Assembly: GCA_947374705.1 (NCBI GenBank)
Contig: CANCDA010000036.1
Coordinates: forward strand, 1 to 15,821
Length of the DNA: 15,821 nucleotides
Direction: 5' to 3'
Source: Comamonadaceae bacterium
Lineage (GTDB): Bacteria; Pseudomonadota; Gammaproteobacteria; Burkholderiales; Burkholderiaceae_C
A model generated the notes under the pieces. That model searched no databases. It was not told the origin of the DNA and saw only the letters and a list, made by a program, of their open reading frames with translations. Shown piece after piece: positions 1 through 7,453 of the stretch. Numbering within the stretch: position 1 is the stretch's first letter; every line of letters starts with the position of its first letter. Both the position numbers and the translations under genes were made by a program.

Positions 1-240
1 GGCAAGCCCCTGCCCAAGGGCTTCTTTGCCTTTGGCGAAGTGGGTCTGGCAGGCGAGGTGCGCCCGGCCCCGCGCGGCCAAGAGCGGCTCAAAGAAGCGG
101 CCAAGCTGGGCTTTAGCGTGGCCGTGGTGCCCAAGGCCAATGTGCCTAAGAACCTTAAAAGTAAAGACTTTGAAGGCCTGACCATCCACGCGGTGGAGCG
201 GGTGGAACAGGCGATGGAGCTGGTGCGGTCGTTGGGCTGA
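1..240 (+). CDS. radA: DNA repair protein RadA, C-terminal end (partial)
   Basis: The reading frame is open from the first base and ends in TGA at 238-240, giving the last 79 residues of a protein that starts outside the window. The segments G-K-P-L-P-K-G-F-F-A-F-G-E-V-G-L-A-G-E-V and R-P-A-P-R-G-Q-E-R, then K-L-G-F and V-P-K-A-N, match the Lon-protease-like C-terminal domain of RadA. RadA is a RecA-related ATPase that helps branch migration and processing of recombination intermediates. The zinc finger, Walker motifs and KNRFG motif would lie upstream and cannot be checked. An internal ATG at 40 is not the true start because homology continues upstream of it. The next gene begins 106 bases later and is functionally unrelated. 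Confidence 0.93.
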   Translation, partial: GKPLPKGFFAFGEVGLAGEVRPAPRGQERLKEAAKLGFSVAVVPKANVPKNLKSKDFEGLTIHAVERVEQAMELVRSLG

Positions 241-346
241 CGGCCTTGTGGGTGTTGTTAAGAAAGCCCTAAGGTAGGCCCGTCAGACTTGCCTGAAATC
301 TTGTGCTGGGTGCATGGGATGAAACCACTCTCAAGGACTCAACGCC

Positions 347-730
347 ATGATGTCAACCCTTTCTCCCGTCGCGTGCCATCGCCAATGGCTGGCGCTCTTG
401 GCCCTGCTCATGGTGGTGTTTACTGCGCACGCCAGTGCGCCCAAAGAGGCCATGGTTTGTACCAATGAGCCCCGAACAGCTTGGGTAGGCGAGCAAAAAA
501 TTCGCGCGATGTTCAACGAAGGCCAATATGCGAAAGTCTTCTTCAAAATCTCCAAAGGCAACTGCTACGAGTTTTATGCCATTGGCAAAGACAACTCAAC
601 GACCGAGGCCTACTATGAGCCCGTCACAATGGCCACGGTGCGGTTCAACCGTTTAACCAGCGATGTGCGCATGGAGTCGCTGACCCCAACCCAACCCGCC
701 GCAACCCCAGCCGTTAAACGCCCCTTGTAA
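347..730 (+). CDS. PepSY-like periplasmic protein of the SHP cytochrome cluster
   Basis: This 127-residue protein has an N-terminal signal peptide: a basic/polar start, then hydrophobic residues about 14-28, with likely cleavage after A-H-A-S-A. The mature part contains W-V-G-E-Q-K-I-R, then G-Q-Y-A-K-V-F-F-K-I and C-Y-E-F-Y-A-I. That is the helix-plus-sheet pattern of small PepSY-type domains (PepSY_2-like), which are thought to bind or modulate partners in the periplasm. The C-terminus is a Pro/Ala/Thr-rich tail. AAGGA at 333-337 is well spaced for the ATG at 347; a second ATG follows at 350. The stop overlaps an ATG at 730, and the next gene is an SHP-type cytochrome, so it is probably the first gene of that operon. 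The exact function is unknown; the family call is by eye. Confidence 0.7.
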   Translation: MMSTLSPVACHRQWLALLALLMVVFTAHASAPKEAMVCTNEPRTAWVGEQKIRAMFNEGQYAKVFFKISKGNCYEFYAIGKDNSTTEAYYEPVTMATVRFNRLTSDVRMESLTPTQPAATPAVKRPL

Positions 731-731
731 T

Positions 732-735
732 GGAG
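732..735 (+). promoter_or_regulatory. Ribosome binding site deciding the DUF1924 cytochrome start
   Basis: GGAG here lies six bases before the ATG at 742. It sits downstream of the in-frame ATG at 730, so it can serve only the 742 start. This favours the shorter protein, which also has the better-shaped signal peptide. Confidence 0.6.
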
Positions 736-741
736 ACCTAC

Positions 742-1155
742 ATGCAACAGCAAACGCCGTCCATGGTTTCTTTTTTTCGCTGTCTGATTGCCGCTTCAGT
801 GGCCCTGTGCTCAATGGCCCACGCCATCACCCAGGTAGAGCAGCTTGCGGCCTATAGCGCGCAGGCAGGAGTGGCCGCACAAGCGGCACGCGGACAACAG
901 TTGTTCACCACCAAGCACGGCAAAGAGTGGAGTTGCGCCTCGTGCCACACGGCCAGCCCGACGGTGGAGGGCAAACACGCCAGCACGGGCAAGCTCATTA
1001 CGCCCTTGGCCCCAGCCTTCAACGCGGAGCGGTTTACCGACACGGCCAAGTCCGACAAATGGTTTCGCCGCAATTGCAATGACGTGATGGGGCGTGAGTG
1101 CACCGCGGGCGAGAAGGCCGACGTGTTGGCCTGGTTGCTCACCTTCAAACGTTGA
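742..1155 (+). CDS. DUF1924 cytochrome c, SHP-like (oxygen-binding class)
   Basis: The protein has 137 residues from the ATG at 742; an in-frame ATG at 730 is less likely because the GGAG lies between them. A signal peptide covers about residues 1-30, ending A-M-A-H-A. One heme c site, CASCH, is at residues 65-69. Near the C-terminus R-R-N-C-N-D-V-M-G-R-E-C has Asn111, Cys112, Asn113 and Cys120. In the Rhodobacter SHP protein an Asn next to a disulfide-forming Cys is the unusual sixth heme ligand, which leaves when the heme is reduced so that O2 can bind; Asn111 is the likely equivalent by position. DHC and a cytochrome b561 gene follow, as in known SHP clusters. It is probably a soluble periplasmic electron carrier or small-ligand-binding cytochrome; the physiological substrate of SHP is not established. 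Confidence 0.87.
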   Translation: MQQQTPSMVSFFRCLIAASVALCSMAHAITQVEQLAAYSAQAGVAAQAARGQQLFTTKHGKEWSCASCHTASPTVEGKHASTGKLITPLAPAFNAERFTDTAKSDKWFRRNCNDVMGRECTAGEKADVLAWLLTFKR

Positions 1156-1180
1156 ACGAACTTTTTTTAGAAAGCCAAAC

Positions 1181-1660
1181 ATGTCACTGACACGACTGAT
1201 CTCTTTGGGCGCTTTTTTAATGGCCTCGGCCTCGTTCATGGGCTTGGCGCAGGCCGATGGCGATAAAAAAATGACGCCCCTATCGCCCCAATACAAGCAA
1301 GAGTGCGCCAGTTGCCACACGCCTTACCCACCGGGCATGATGCCGGCGAACTCGTGGAAGCGTTTGATGGGTGGACTGAGCAAGCACTACGGCACCGATG
1401 CGTCGCTCGATGCCAAAGACCTGCAAGACATCAGCGGCTGGCTGCAAGCCCATGCAGGCACCTACAAGCGCGTGAGTGAGGAGCCGCCGCAAGACCGCAT
1501 TACCCTGACCGCCTGGTTCACGCGCAAGCACAATTCACGTGAGGTGGCGCCCGAGGTGTGGAAGCGTGCCTCAGTGGGCAGCGCATCCAACTGCGTGGCC
1601 TGTCACGCCAATGCGGCGCAGGGCAATTTCAATGAACGAGACATCAGGATTCCACGGTAA
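1181..1660 (+). CDS. Diheme cytochrome c (DHC), SHP partner
   Basis: This 159-residue periplasmic protein has a signal peptide of about 25 residues ending G-L-A-Q-A. Two heme c motifs are present, CASCH at 42-46 and CVACH at 138-142. His69 (S-K-H-Y) and His117 (R-K-H-N) are good candidates for the distal ligands of a bis-histidine diheme protein. Its length and motif spacing match DHC, which in Rhodobacter and Shewanella passes electrons between a membrane cytochrome b and SHP. I chose the ATG at 1181 because upstream in-frame sequence overlaps the cytochrome gene before it and the signal peptide begins here. The gap to the previous gene is 25 bases and to the next only 6, so co-transcription is very likely. 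Confidence 0.88.
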   Translation: MSLTRLISLGAFLMASASFMGLAQADGDKKMTPLSPQYKQECASCHTPYPPGMMPANSWKRLMGGLSKHYGTDASLDAKDLQDISGWLQAHAGTYKRVSEEPPQDRITLTAWFTRKHNSREVAPEVWKRASVGSASNCVACHANAAQGNFNERDIRIPR

Positions 1661-1666
1661 ATCAGC

Positions 1667-2317
1667 ATGAGCACAGACGACAAAAAAATCTTGGTATGGG
1701 ACGCTCCGGTGCGTGTCTTCCACTGGCTCATGGTGCTGAGCTTTGCTGGCGCTTACCTCACGGCTGAGAGCGAGCGCTGGCGGCTGGTGCACGTCACCCT
1801 GGGCTACACCCTGGGCGGCTTGGTGGCCTTTCGTCTGCTATGGGGTTGCGTGGGCACACGCCATGCGCGCTTTGCCAACTTTGTGCGCGGGCCAGCCGCC
1901 GTGCTGCGTTACCTGCGCAGCTTGCTCAATGAGCCGCCCGAACACCACTTGGGCCACAACCCGGCGGGTGCGGTGGCGATTGTGTTGTTGCTGCTCAGCA
2001 GCATCGTCATCGTTGGCACGGGCTGGGCGAGCTACAACAGTGTCGGTGGGAACTGGGTGGCCGAATGGCATGAAGGTGCATCGGCCTTCATGCTGGCGGT
2101 GGTGTTGGTCCACGTGGCGGGGGTGGCTGTGTCCAGTCTCTTGCACCGGGAGAACCTGGTGCGTGCCATGGTGACGGGCAACAAACAGGGTTCGACCGAC
2201 CATGGCATTGACCAAGGCAATGAACAAGGTATCAAGAGGCCTTGGCGTGTGTTGGCCATCGTCATGGGGCTGGCGGTATTGGGGTTTTGGTGGCTGCAAT
2301 GGCGCGGTGCGCCGTAA
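1667..2317 (+). CDS. Cytochrome b561-type membrane protein
   Basis: This 216-residue inner-membrane protein has hydrophobic segments at about 17-33, 40-60, 101-121, 141-159 and 195-212. His19 in the V-F-H-W motif, His42, His135 and His149 are placed like the four axial ligands of two b hemes in bacterial b561/Ni-Fe-hydrogenase-type cytochrome b proteins; D-A-P-V-R-V-F-H-W at the N-terminus is typical. It probably takes electrons from the quinone pool and passes them to the DHC encoded 6 bases upstream. A polar stretch at about 171-190 carries D-H-G, D-Q-G and E-Q-G units, a small degenerate repeat before the extra C-terminal helix. It is followed 24 bases later by the response regulator gene. 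Confidence 0.9.
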   Translation: MSTDDKKILVWDAPVRVFHWLMVLSFAGAYLTAESERWRLVHVTLGYTLGGLVAFRLLWGCVGTRHARFANFVRGPAAVLRYLRSLLNEPPEHHLGHNPAGAVAIVLLLLSSIVIVGTGWASYNSVGGNWVAEWHEGASAFMLAVVLVHVAGVAVSSLLHRENLVRAMVTGNKQGSTDHGIDQGNEQGIKRPWRVLAIVMGLAVLGFWWLQWRGAP

Positions 2318-2340
2318 CAGTGAGAAATCAGGAATGAAGC

Positions 2341-3012
2341 ATGCGCATTTTGCTGGTTGAAGACGACCCCCTGCTGGGCGACGGCCTGCAAGCCGGGCTG
2401 CGCCAGCTCGGTTTTCAGGTGGACTGGGTGCGTGACGGCGAGGCCGCCGAGCGGGAGTTGCTGGCCGGTGAGTACGCCGCCACTGTGCTGGACCTGGGTT
2501 TGCCGCGCAAAACAGGGCTGGAGGTGTTGCAGGCTTTGCGTGCACGCCGGGTCACGACCCCGGTGCTGGTGCTGACTGCGCGTGACGGCGTGTCTGAGCG
2601 CATTCGCGGACTGGACTCGGGTGCTGACGACTATGTGCTCAAGCCTGTGGACTTGCACGAACTGGCGGCTCGGCTGCGCGCCTTGGTTCGCCGTGCGAAT
2701 GGTCAGGTGCAAGACCAATTGCACTGCGCCGGGGTGGTGCTGGAGCCAGCAGCTCGACAAGTCAGCTTGCACGGCGAAGCGGTGACCTTGTCTGCGCGCG
2801 AGTTTGATTTGCTCCACGCCCTGATGCGCAACGCGGGCCGCGTCATGACGCGCGAACAGCTTGAAGCCCAGCTCTACAGCTGGGGCCATGAGGTGGACAG
2901 CAATGCGATTGAAGTTCACATTCACCACCTGCGGCGCAAGCTGCAGCCAACGCTGATTCAAACCGTGCGGGGCGTGGGCTACACCGTGCAACGCGACACG
3001 CAGATGCCATGA
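2341..3012 (+). CDS. OmpR-family response regulator (QseB-like)
   Basis: This 223-residue protein has an N-terminal receiver domain (about 1-115) with the acidic pair Asp8/Asp9, phosphoacceptor Asp51 in V-L-D-L-G-L-P, Thr79 in V-L-T-A, and Lys101 in V-L-K-P. A winged-helix DNA-binding domain (about 125-220) contains A-R-E-F-D-L-L, N-A-I-E-V-H-I-H-H-L-R-R-K-L and R-G-V-G-Y. All catalytic residues are intact. Its stop overlaps the kinase start by ATGA, so the pair is translationally coupled. It lies in line with the cytochrome genes, so control of those genes, or of dsbD just downstream, is a reasonable inference. The signal and target sites are unknown. QseB is the nearest well-known name, but orthology is not shown. 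Confidence 0.93.
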   Translation: MRILLVEDDPLLGDGLQAGLRQLGFQVDWVRDGEAAERELLAGEYAATVLDLGLPRKTGLEVLQALRARRVTTPVLVLTARDGVSERIRGLDSGADDYVLKPVDLHELAARLRALVRRANGQVQDQLHCAGVVLEPAARQVSLHGEAVTLSAREFDLLHALMRNAGRVMTREQLEAQLYSWGHEVDSNAIEVHIHHLRRKLQPTLIQTVRGVGYTVQRDTQMP

Positions 3013-4367
3013 GCTTGCAACCCAAAATGCGCTCTTTGCAAGCCCGTTTGCTGGTGCTGGTGTTGGTGCTAGCCACGCTGGTGTGGGTGGGCGTTGCGGC
3101 CGTGACCTGGATTGACGCCCGCCATGAAATCGATGAGCTGCTGGATGGCCATCTGGCGCAAGCCGCTGCCCTGCTGGCGGTGCAGCCCTCACACGGTGAT
3201 GACGACGACGATGAACTCGCAGATGCAGCCTCACTGCACAAATACGCGCCCCGCGTGGCGTTTCAGGTGTTCCATGAAGGCAAGCTGGCCAAACATTCCG
3301 CCAATGCCGGGCTCACGCCCATGAGCACGATCACACGCGGCTTCGCTACGGTGACGCTGGGCGACGGCCAAGAGTGGCGCGTGTTTGCCGCCCCAGGCCA
3401 CGAGCACGATGAGCAGGTGTATGTGGCAGAGCAAACCACCTCGCGGCGAACGATATTGTTCGCTGTGTTGCGCAGCGTTCTGCTGCCCCTGATGTTGGCT
3501 TTGCCTTTGCTGGCACTGGCGTGCGCCTGGGCGGTCAGGCACGGCTTACAGCCGCTGCGCCATTTGAGTGATGCACTGGCGCAGCGCAAAGCGGGCGCAC
3601 TGGAGCCGGTGACATCGGCAGACTTGCCTGCGGAAATGCAGCCGGTCATCGACGCCTTGAATGCTTTATTCAGCCGCATTGAACGTATGGTGGCCACTGA
3701 GCGCCGCTTCACGGCCGATGCCGCCCATGAGCTGCGCACGCCCATTGCCGCCATCCGTACCCAGGCCCAAGTGGCCTTGGGGGCGGGTACAGACGCTGGG
3801 CAACGTGACCATGCGCTACAGGCAACGCTGGACGGCTGCGACCGGGCCACCCAGTTGGTGACACAACTCTTGATGCTGGCGCGCTTGGAAGAGGCCCCCG
3901 TGGCGCAGCCCAGCTCCTTTGAACTGGGCGGTGTGGTGCGCGGCGTGGCCGCTGAGTTGGCGCCTGCCGCACTGGCCCGCCAGCAAAGCTTGACGCTGGA
4001 CGTGGATGCGCCTTGCGAGGTCACAGGCCATGCGCTGCTGCTAGGCGTCTTGGTGCGCAACCTGATCGACAACGCCTTGCGCTACAGCCCGGGTGGCGCG
4101 CTTGTTCAGGTGGAGGTGTTGCGAGAGGGGGGCCATGCACTTGTGCGTGTGCAGGACAACGGCCCGGGTATGACCGAGCCAGACATCGCCCGATTAGGCG
4201 AGCGCTTTTACCGCTTGCCTGGGCATGAGCGGCCAGGCAGTGGCTTGGGTTGGTCGATTGTCAAGCGGATTGCTGAAGTGCTGGGGGTTCAAGTCACCGT
4301 CAACCGCTCCCGCCTGCTGGGTGGGCTGGCGGTGACGGTGCAATGGCCAGTGGTGGCGTCACCGTAA
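3009..4367 (+). CDS. Sensor histidine kinase (QseC-like) with acidic periplasmic domain
   Basis: This 452-residue membrane kinase has transmembrane segments at about 13-32 and 155-175, enclosing a periplasmic sensor domain. After a HAMP-like linker (R-H-G-L-Q-P-L), the H-box A-A-H-E-L-R-T-P carries the phosphorylated His240. The ATP-binding part has the N-box with Asn351 and Asn355, D-N-G-P-G-M, and G-S-G-L-G-W-S-I-V. The architecture and length fit QseC/TctE-type kinases partnered with OmpR-family regulators. Unusual features of the sensor domain are five consecutive Asp plus Glu at residues 64-69 (preceded by His62) and H-E-H-D-E at 131-135, which could bind a cation. The start overlaps the regulator stop by four bases. 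The kinase stop is 87 bases before dsbD, with an operator-like palindrome between. Confidence 0.93.
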   Translation: MSLQPKMRSLQARLLVLVLVLATLVWVGVAAVTWIDARHEIDELLDGHLAQAAALLAVQPSHGDDDDDELADAASLHKYAPRVAFQVFHEGKLAKHSANAGLTPMSTITRGFATVTLGDGQEWRVFAAPGHEHDEQVYVAEQTTSRRTILFAVLRSVLLPLMLALPLLALACAWAVRHGLQPLRHLSDALAQRKAGALEPVTSADLPAEMQPVIDALNALFSRIERMVATERRFTADAAHELRTPIAAIRTQAQVALGAGTDAGQRDHALQATLDGCDRATQLVTQLLMLARLEEAPVAQPSSFELGGVVRGVAAELAPAALARQQSLTLDVDAPCEVTGHALLLGVLVRNLIDNALRYSPGGALVQVEVLREGGHALVRVQDNGPGMTEPDIARLGERFYRLPGHERPGSGLGWSIVKRIAEVLGVQVTVNRSRLLGGLAVTVQWPVVASP

Positions 4368-4395
4368 GTCACTTTTGTAAAGAGGAATAAATTTA

Positions 4396-4408
4396 GGGAA
4401 AATTTCCC
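4396..4408. promoter_or_regulatory. Operator-like palindrome upstream of dsbD
   Basis: GGGAAAATTTCCC is a near-perfect 13-bp dyad 46 bases before the dsbD ATG. Its exact reverse complement occurs at 8501-8513 before the TlpA-led operon, and both copies are flanked by AT-rich sequence. A TATGAT resembling a -10 box follows at 4414-4419, so a bound protein would overlap the promoter. The cognate regulator is unknown. Confidence 0.6.
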
Positions 4409-4413
4409 GAAAT

Positions 4414-4419
4414 TATGAT
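4414..4419 (+). promoter_or_regulatory. Possible -10 box of the dsbD promoter
   Basis: TATGAT matches the sigma-70 -10 consensus TATAAT at five of six bases. The expected -35 position, around 4391-4397, holds only a weak match (TTTAGG), as in promoters that need an activator. It is predicted from sequence alone. Confidence 0.4.
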
Positions 4420-4442
4420 CCAATAGCATTTTCTGTTTTGTT

Positions 4443-4446
4443 GGAG
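4443..4446 (+). promoter_or_regulatory. Ribosome binding site deciding the dsbD start
   Basis: GGAG lies eight bases before the ATG at 4455 and overlaps the alternative GTG at 4446, so translation most likely starts at 4455. Confidence 0.6.
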
Positions 4447-4454
4447 TGCACGAT

Positions 4455-6284
4455 ATGCGGTTTCGTTTTCATTTCTTACGTGGGTGGTCGCCGTTTTTAA
4501 TGCTGCTGCTCGGGCTGATGGGCGCCTGGGCCACACCGGCAATGGCCGATGAATTTTTAGCGCCTGAAAAAGCGTTTGCATTTTCGACCTCGGTAGTGGA
4601 CGCCCGCACCGTGCGCCTGCACTGGGACATTGCGCCCGGTTACCACCTGTACCGCGAGCGCATCAGCGTGCAAGCCGATGCCGCTGGCGTGACATGGGCG
4701 CCGCTCAATCTGCCAGCGGGCACAGAGGAGTTTGACGCCAACTTCAACAAAACCGTCGCGGTGTACCGGCAGGCGCTTGATGTGCAGGTGCAACTCACCC
4801 AAGGCAGCGCCGCCGTGCCACTCACCATCGGTTGGCAGGGCTGTGCCGACGCCGGTTTGTGCTATTCGCCGGATTCGACGCAGTTGCAAGTCGCACTCAC
4901 GGGGCTGGGCGCCGAACAGAACCTTATAAAAAACCAGCCTCTAGCCGCCGTAAATGTTGCGCAAGAAGCTCCTGATTCAATAGCAACTGCCTTGGCTTCC
5001 GGCAGCTTATTGCGCACCATCGGCGTGTTTTGGCTGGCTGGTTTGCTGCTGGCCTTCACCCCGTGCGTGCTGCCGATGGTGCCGATTTTGTCGTCGCTGA
5101 TTGCCGGGCAAAGCGGGCCGGTGAGCCGAAGCAAAGGCTTGAGTCTGGCGCTGGCCTATTCGCTGGGCATGGCCTTGATTTATGCCGGTTTTGGCGTGGC
5201 CGCCGGACTGGCGGGCGAGGGCCTGGCAGCCGCGCTGCAAAACCCGTGGGTGTTAGGTGGCTTTGCCTTGCTGCTCTCCACCATGGCCCTGTCGATGTTT
5301 GGCTTTTATGAGCTGCAAATGCCCAACAGCATTCAGAGCCGGGCCACAGAGTGGTCTAACAGTTTCAAGGGCGGATCTTACGTGGGTGTTTTCATCATGG
5401 GTGGAGTTTCTGCGCTGGTGGTTGGGCCGTGCGTGGCAGCACCGCTGGCCGGAGCGCTGGTGTACATCAGTCAAACCAAAGACGTACTGCTAGGCGGGCT
5501 GGCCCTGTTTGCGATGGCATTGGGCATGAGCGTGCCCTTGCTGCTGGTGGGCGTATCGGCGGGCAGTTTGCTGCCGCGGGCGGGTGCCTGGATGGAGCGT
5601 GTCAAACAGGTGTTCGGCATGATGCTGCTGGGGGTAGCGATCTGGATGGTGTCGCCTGTTCTGGCCGGTGCCGTGCATATGCTGCTGTGGGCCGCCTGGC
5701 TGTTGACCGCTGCGGCCTTGCTGGGTGTATTTGGTGCTAAGTCACCGCAGCATTCCCACACGCCCGTGGCAGCCCGTTCTACCGGATTTGGCTTGCTGGC
5801 TGTAGCCGCTCTGCTCTTGATTGGCGCTGCGTCCGGCGGGCAGTCGGTGCTGCAACCGCTGAGTCACATTCGCGCGGCGCAGGCGGGTACTTTGCCCGGC
5901 GCAGCGGCCCACACCGGCCTACAGTTTCAACGCGTTGCCAGTGAGCAGGCGTTAGACGCCGCCCTGGCCCAGGCACAGGCCAAAGGCCAGACCGTGATGC
6001 TGGATTTTTATGCCGACTGGTGCGTGTCGTGCAAAGAGTTCGAGACGTTTACTTTCAGCAACGCCGCGGTGCAACAACGATTGGCACCGGTTCTGCTGCT
6101 GCAGGCCGATGTCACCGCCAACAGCGCCCTGGACAAGGCCTTGCTCAAGCGCTTTGGCCTGTTTGGGCCACCCGGGATTGTGTTTTTTGACGGGGCCGCG
6201 CAGGCCAAGGTCATCCACAAAGTGGTGGGCTACCAGAACGCTGGGGACTTTTTGGCGTCGCTCAGCCGCGCGGCCATTCAGTAA
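4455..6284 (+). CDS. dsbD: Thiol:disulfide interchange protein DsbD
   Basis: The protein has 609 residues from the ATG at 4455. A signal peptide ending A-M-A-D-E is followed by the periplasmic alpha domain with the Cys130/Cys136 pair (G-C-A-D-A-G-L-C-Y), spaced as in E. coli DsbD. An eight-helix membrane core follows with Cys204 (T-P-C-V-L-P-M-V-P) and Cys326 (G-P-C-V-A-A-P). The C-terminal thioredoxin-like gamma domain has Cys523 and Cys526 in D-W-C-V-S-C-K. All six redox cysteines are present. DsbD carries electrons from cytoplasmic thioredoxin across the inner membrane to periplasmic thiol proteins, including those for cytochrome c maturation. That fits the seven heme c motifs encoded around it and the TlpA-like protein at 8566. 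A palindromic site shared with that operon precedes it. It ends 14 bases from a convergent gene. Confidence 0.96.
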   Translation: MRFRFHFLRGWSPFLMLLLGLMGAWATPAMADEFLAPEKAFAFSTSVVDARTVRLHWDIAPGYHLYRERISVQADAAGVTWAPLNLPAGTEEFDANFNKTVAVYRQALDVQVQLTQGSAAVPLTIGWQGCADAGLCYSPDSTQLQVALTGLGAEQNLIKNQPLAAVNVAQEAPDSIATALASGSLLRTIGVFWLAGLLLAFTPCVLPMVPILSSLIAGQSGPVSRSKGLSLALAYSLGMALIYAGFGVAAGLAGEGLAAALQNPWVLGGFALLLSTMALSMFGFYELQMPNSIQSRATEWSNSFKGGSYVGVFIMGGVSALVVGPCVAAPLAGALVYISQTKDVLLGGLALFAMALGMSVPLLLVGVSAGSLLPRAGAWMERVKQVFGMMLLGVAIWMVSPVLAGAVHMLLWAAWLLTAAALLGVFGAKSPQHSHTPVAARSTGFGLLAVAALLLIGAASGGQSVLQPLSHIRAAQAGTLPGAAAHTGLQFQRVASEQALDAALAQAQAKGQTVMLDFYADWCVSCKEFETFTFSNAAVQQRLAPVLLLQADVTANSALDKALLKRFGLFGPPGIVFFDGAAQAKVIHKVVGYQNAGDFLASLSRAAIQ

Positions 6285-6298
6285 AAAATGAGCGAGAC

Positions 6299-7453
6299 TC
6301 AGTGATCGAGTTCCATCTCTGATACGTTCAGCCAGTTTCCGCTCTTGACCCCTTTGACCTTGAAGACGGCCCCTTTTCGGGACAGGGCGGTGATCATGGT
6401 CGGACTCAACACCACACCTGTGGCATTGCAGCGTTGGCCCTGCATCACAAAATCGGCCAGACTGGTGAACTGCTGGAGCACCGATTTGATCTCGGTGATG
6501 CCTATGTTTAACTCGTCTTCCAGCTCGACCTGGGTCGCTTTGAGCACGCCGCCAACCCAGGCGCCATGTACCTCCACCCGAGAGCCCACGGTGATTTTGG
6601 CACCGGGCGGGCTATAACTGGCGGGCAATGCAGCAACCGTGATGCTGCCCAGCATAAAGCCAGTACCCGAGGGCGCAGTGGTCACCACACCCTCAATTTC
6701 AACATCGCTCACAATTTCGACATGACCCTGCGACTGGGCCACCACCGCGCTGTCTATCAATTTTGAGCTGACCACACTCAAACGGCTGGCAGAGCCCCAA
6801 GTACCCTGCACCCGCACCAACATGCCGTCTGTCAGGCTACTGACCGCACCACTCAAACTCAGGCCATTGAGCTTGAATTGCCCGTCCTCGATGCTGACCA
6901 GACCGGAACTTACCGCATCTGTTGATGCGCTGGATGCCACCACGCAGGTGGCCGTCCAGCTATGCCCGTTTACGTCCGCTTGCAAACCCCAGACGCTGAC
7001 ATAGTCGCCGGTGGTTAGGGCTGTGGTGCCATAAAGCCAGGTGGTGGTGCTCGTCAAGATGTTCATGCCCGCCACCTTGAATTGACCGGCGCTCAGTTCA
7101 CTGACCACGCCCTGCGCCAGCGACCAGACGTCAACCGTGCTGGCCGTGCCCGCGGTGCGATCCCCCCGCACGGTGGCGACCATGCCCAGGCGCAACTGGT
7201 CTTGTGAAACGACCACGTCGTTCAAGCGCATGACGGCTTGCGAATTGTCATACGTGACGCCATTGATGATGACGCTGCCAAAACCACTGATCGAGCCTTG
7301 GTAAATGCCGGTTCCACCCGTGCCCGGCGCACTGGCGGTGCTCGCACCGCCGCCGCCACCGCTACCGCCACCGCAGCCGGTCAGGGCTGAGGTGGCCAGT
7401 AAGAGCCAGCTGCGCCGGGTGAGATCGGTATTGAACTGTTGGTGCGACTTCAT
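6299..7453 (-). CDS. DUF5666 repeat lipoprotein
   Basis: This 384-residue protein begins with T-R-R-S-W-L-L-L and a lipobox L-T-G-C at residues 24-27, so it looks like a lipoprotein, possibly exported by Tat because of the twin Arg. A Gly/Ser-rich linker follows the lipidated Cys. The rest is beta-rich and divides by eye into about five related modules: about 49-113, 114-170, 185-235, 248-310 and 315-384. Each has a 'G-x-V/I ... F-x-x-x-G' opening and a 'G-x-x-V-x-V-x-G' centre, as in DUF5666. No catalytic motif is visible; a structural or binding role in the envelope is possible. It is coupled to the upstream DUF6502 gene by an ATGA overlap at 7450-7453 and is convergent with dsbD. Confidence 0.8.
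   Translation of the reverse strand: MKSHQQFNTDLTRRSWLLLATSALTGCGGGSGGGGGASTASAPGTGGTGIYQGSISGFGSVIINGVTYDNSQAVMRLNDVVVSQDQLRLGMVATVRGDRTAGTASTVDVWSLAQGVVSELSAGQFKVAGMNILTSTTTWLYGTTALTTGDYVSVWGLQADVNGHSWTATCVVASSASTDAVSSGLVSIEDGQFKLNGLSLSGAVSSLTDGMLVRVQGTWGSASRLSVVSSKLIDSAVVAQSQGHVEIVSDVEIEGVVTTAPSGTGFMLGSITVAALPASYSPPGAKITVGSRVEVHGAWVGGVLKATQVELEDELNIGITEIKSVLQQFTSLADFVMQGQRCNATGVVLSPTMITALSRKGAVFKVKGVKSGNWLNVSEMELDH

Noticed and set aside
241..346. Possible terminator or promoter between radA and the PepSY-like gene
   Set aside because: I found no stem followed by a T run and no convincing -35/-10 pair. A promoter probably exists, but the sequence does not let me place it.
2032..3234. A 400-codon open frame on the minus strand across cytochrome b561, the response regulator and the kinase start
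   Set aside because: It is antisense to three genes with intact catalytic motifs. The product is His/Gln/Arg-rich and low in normal protein features.
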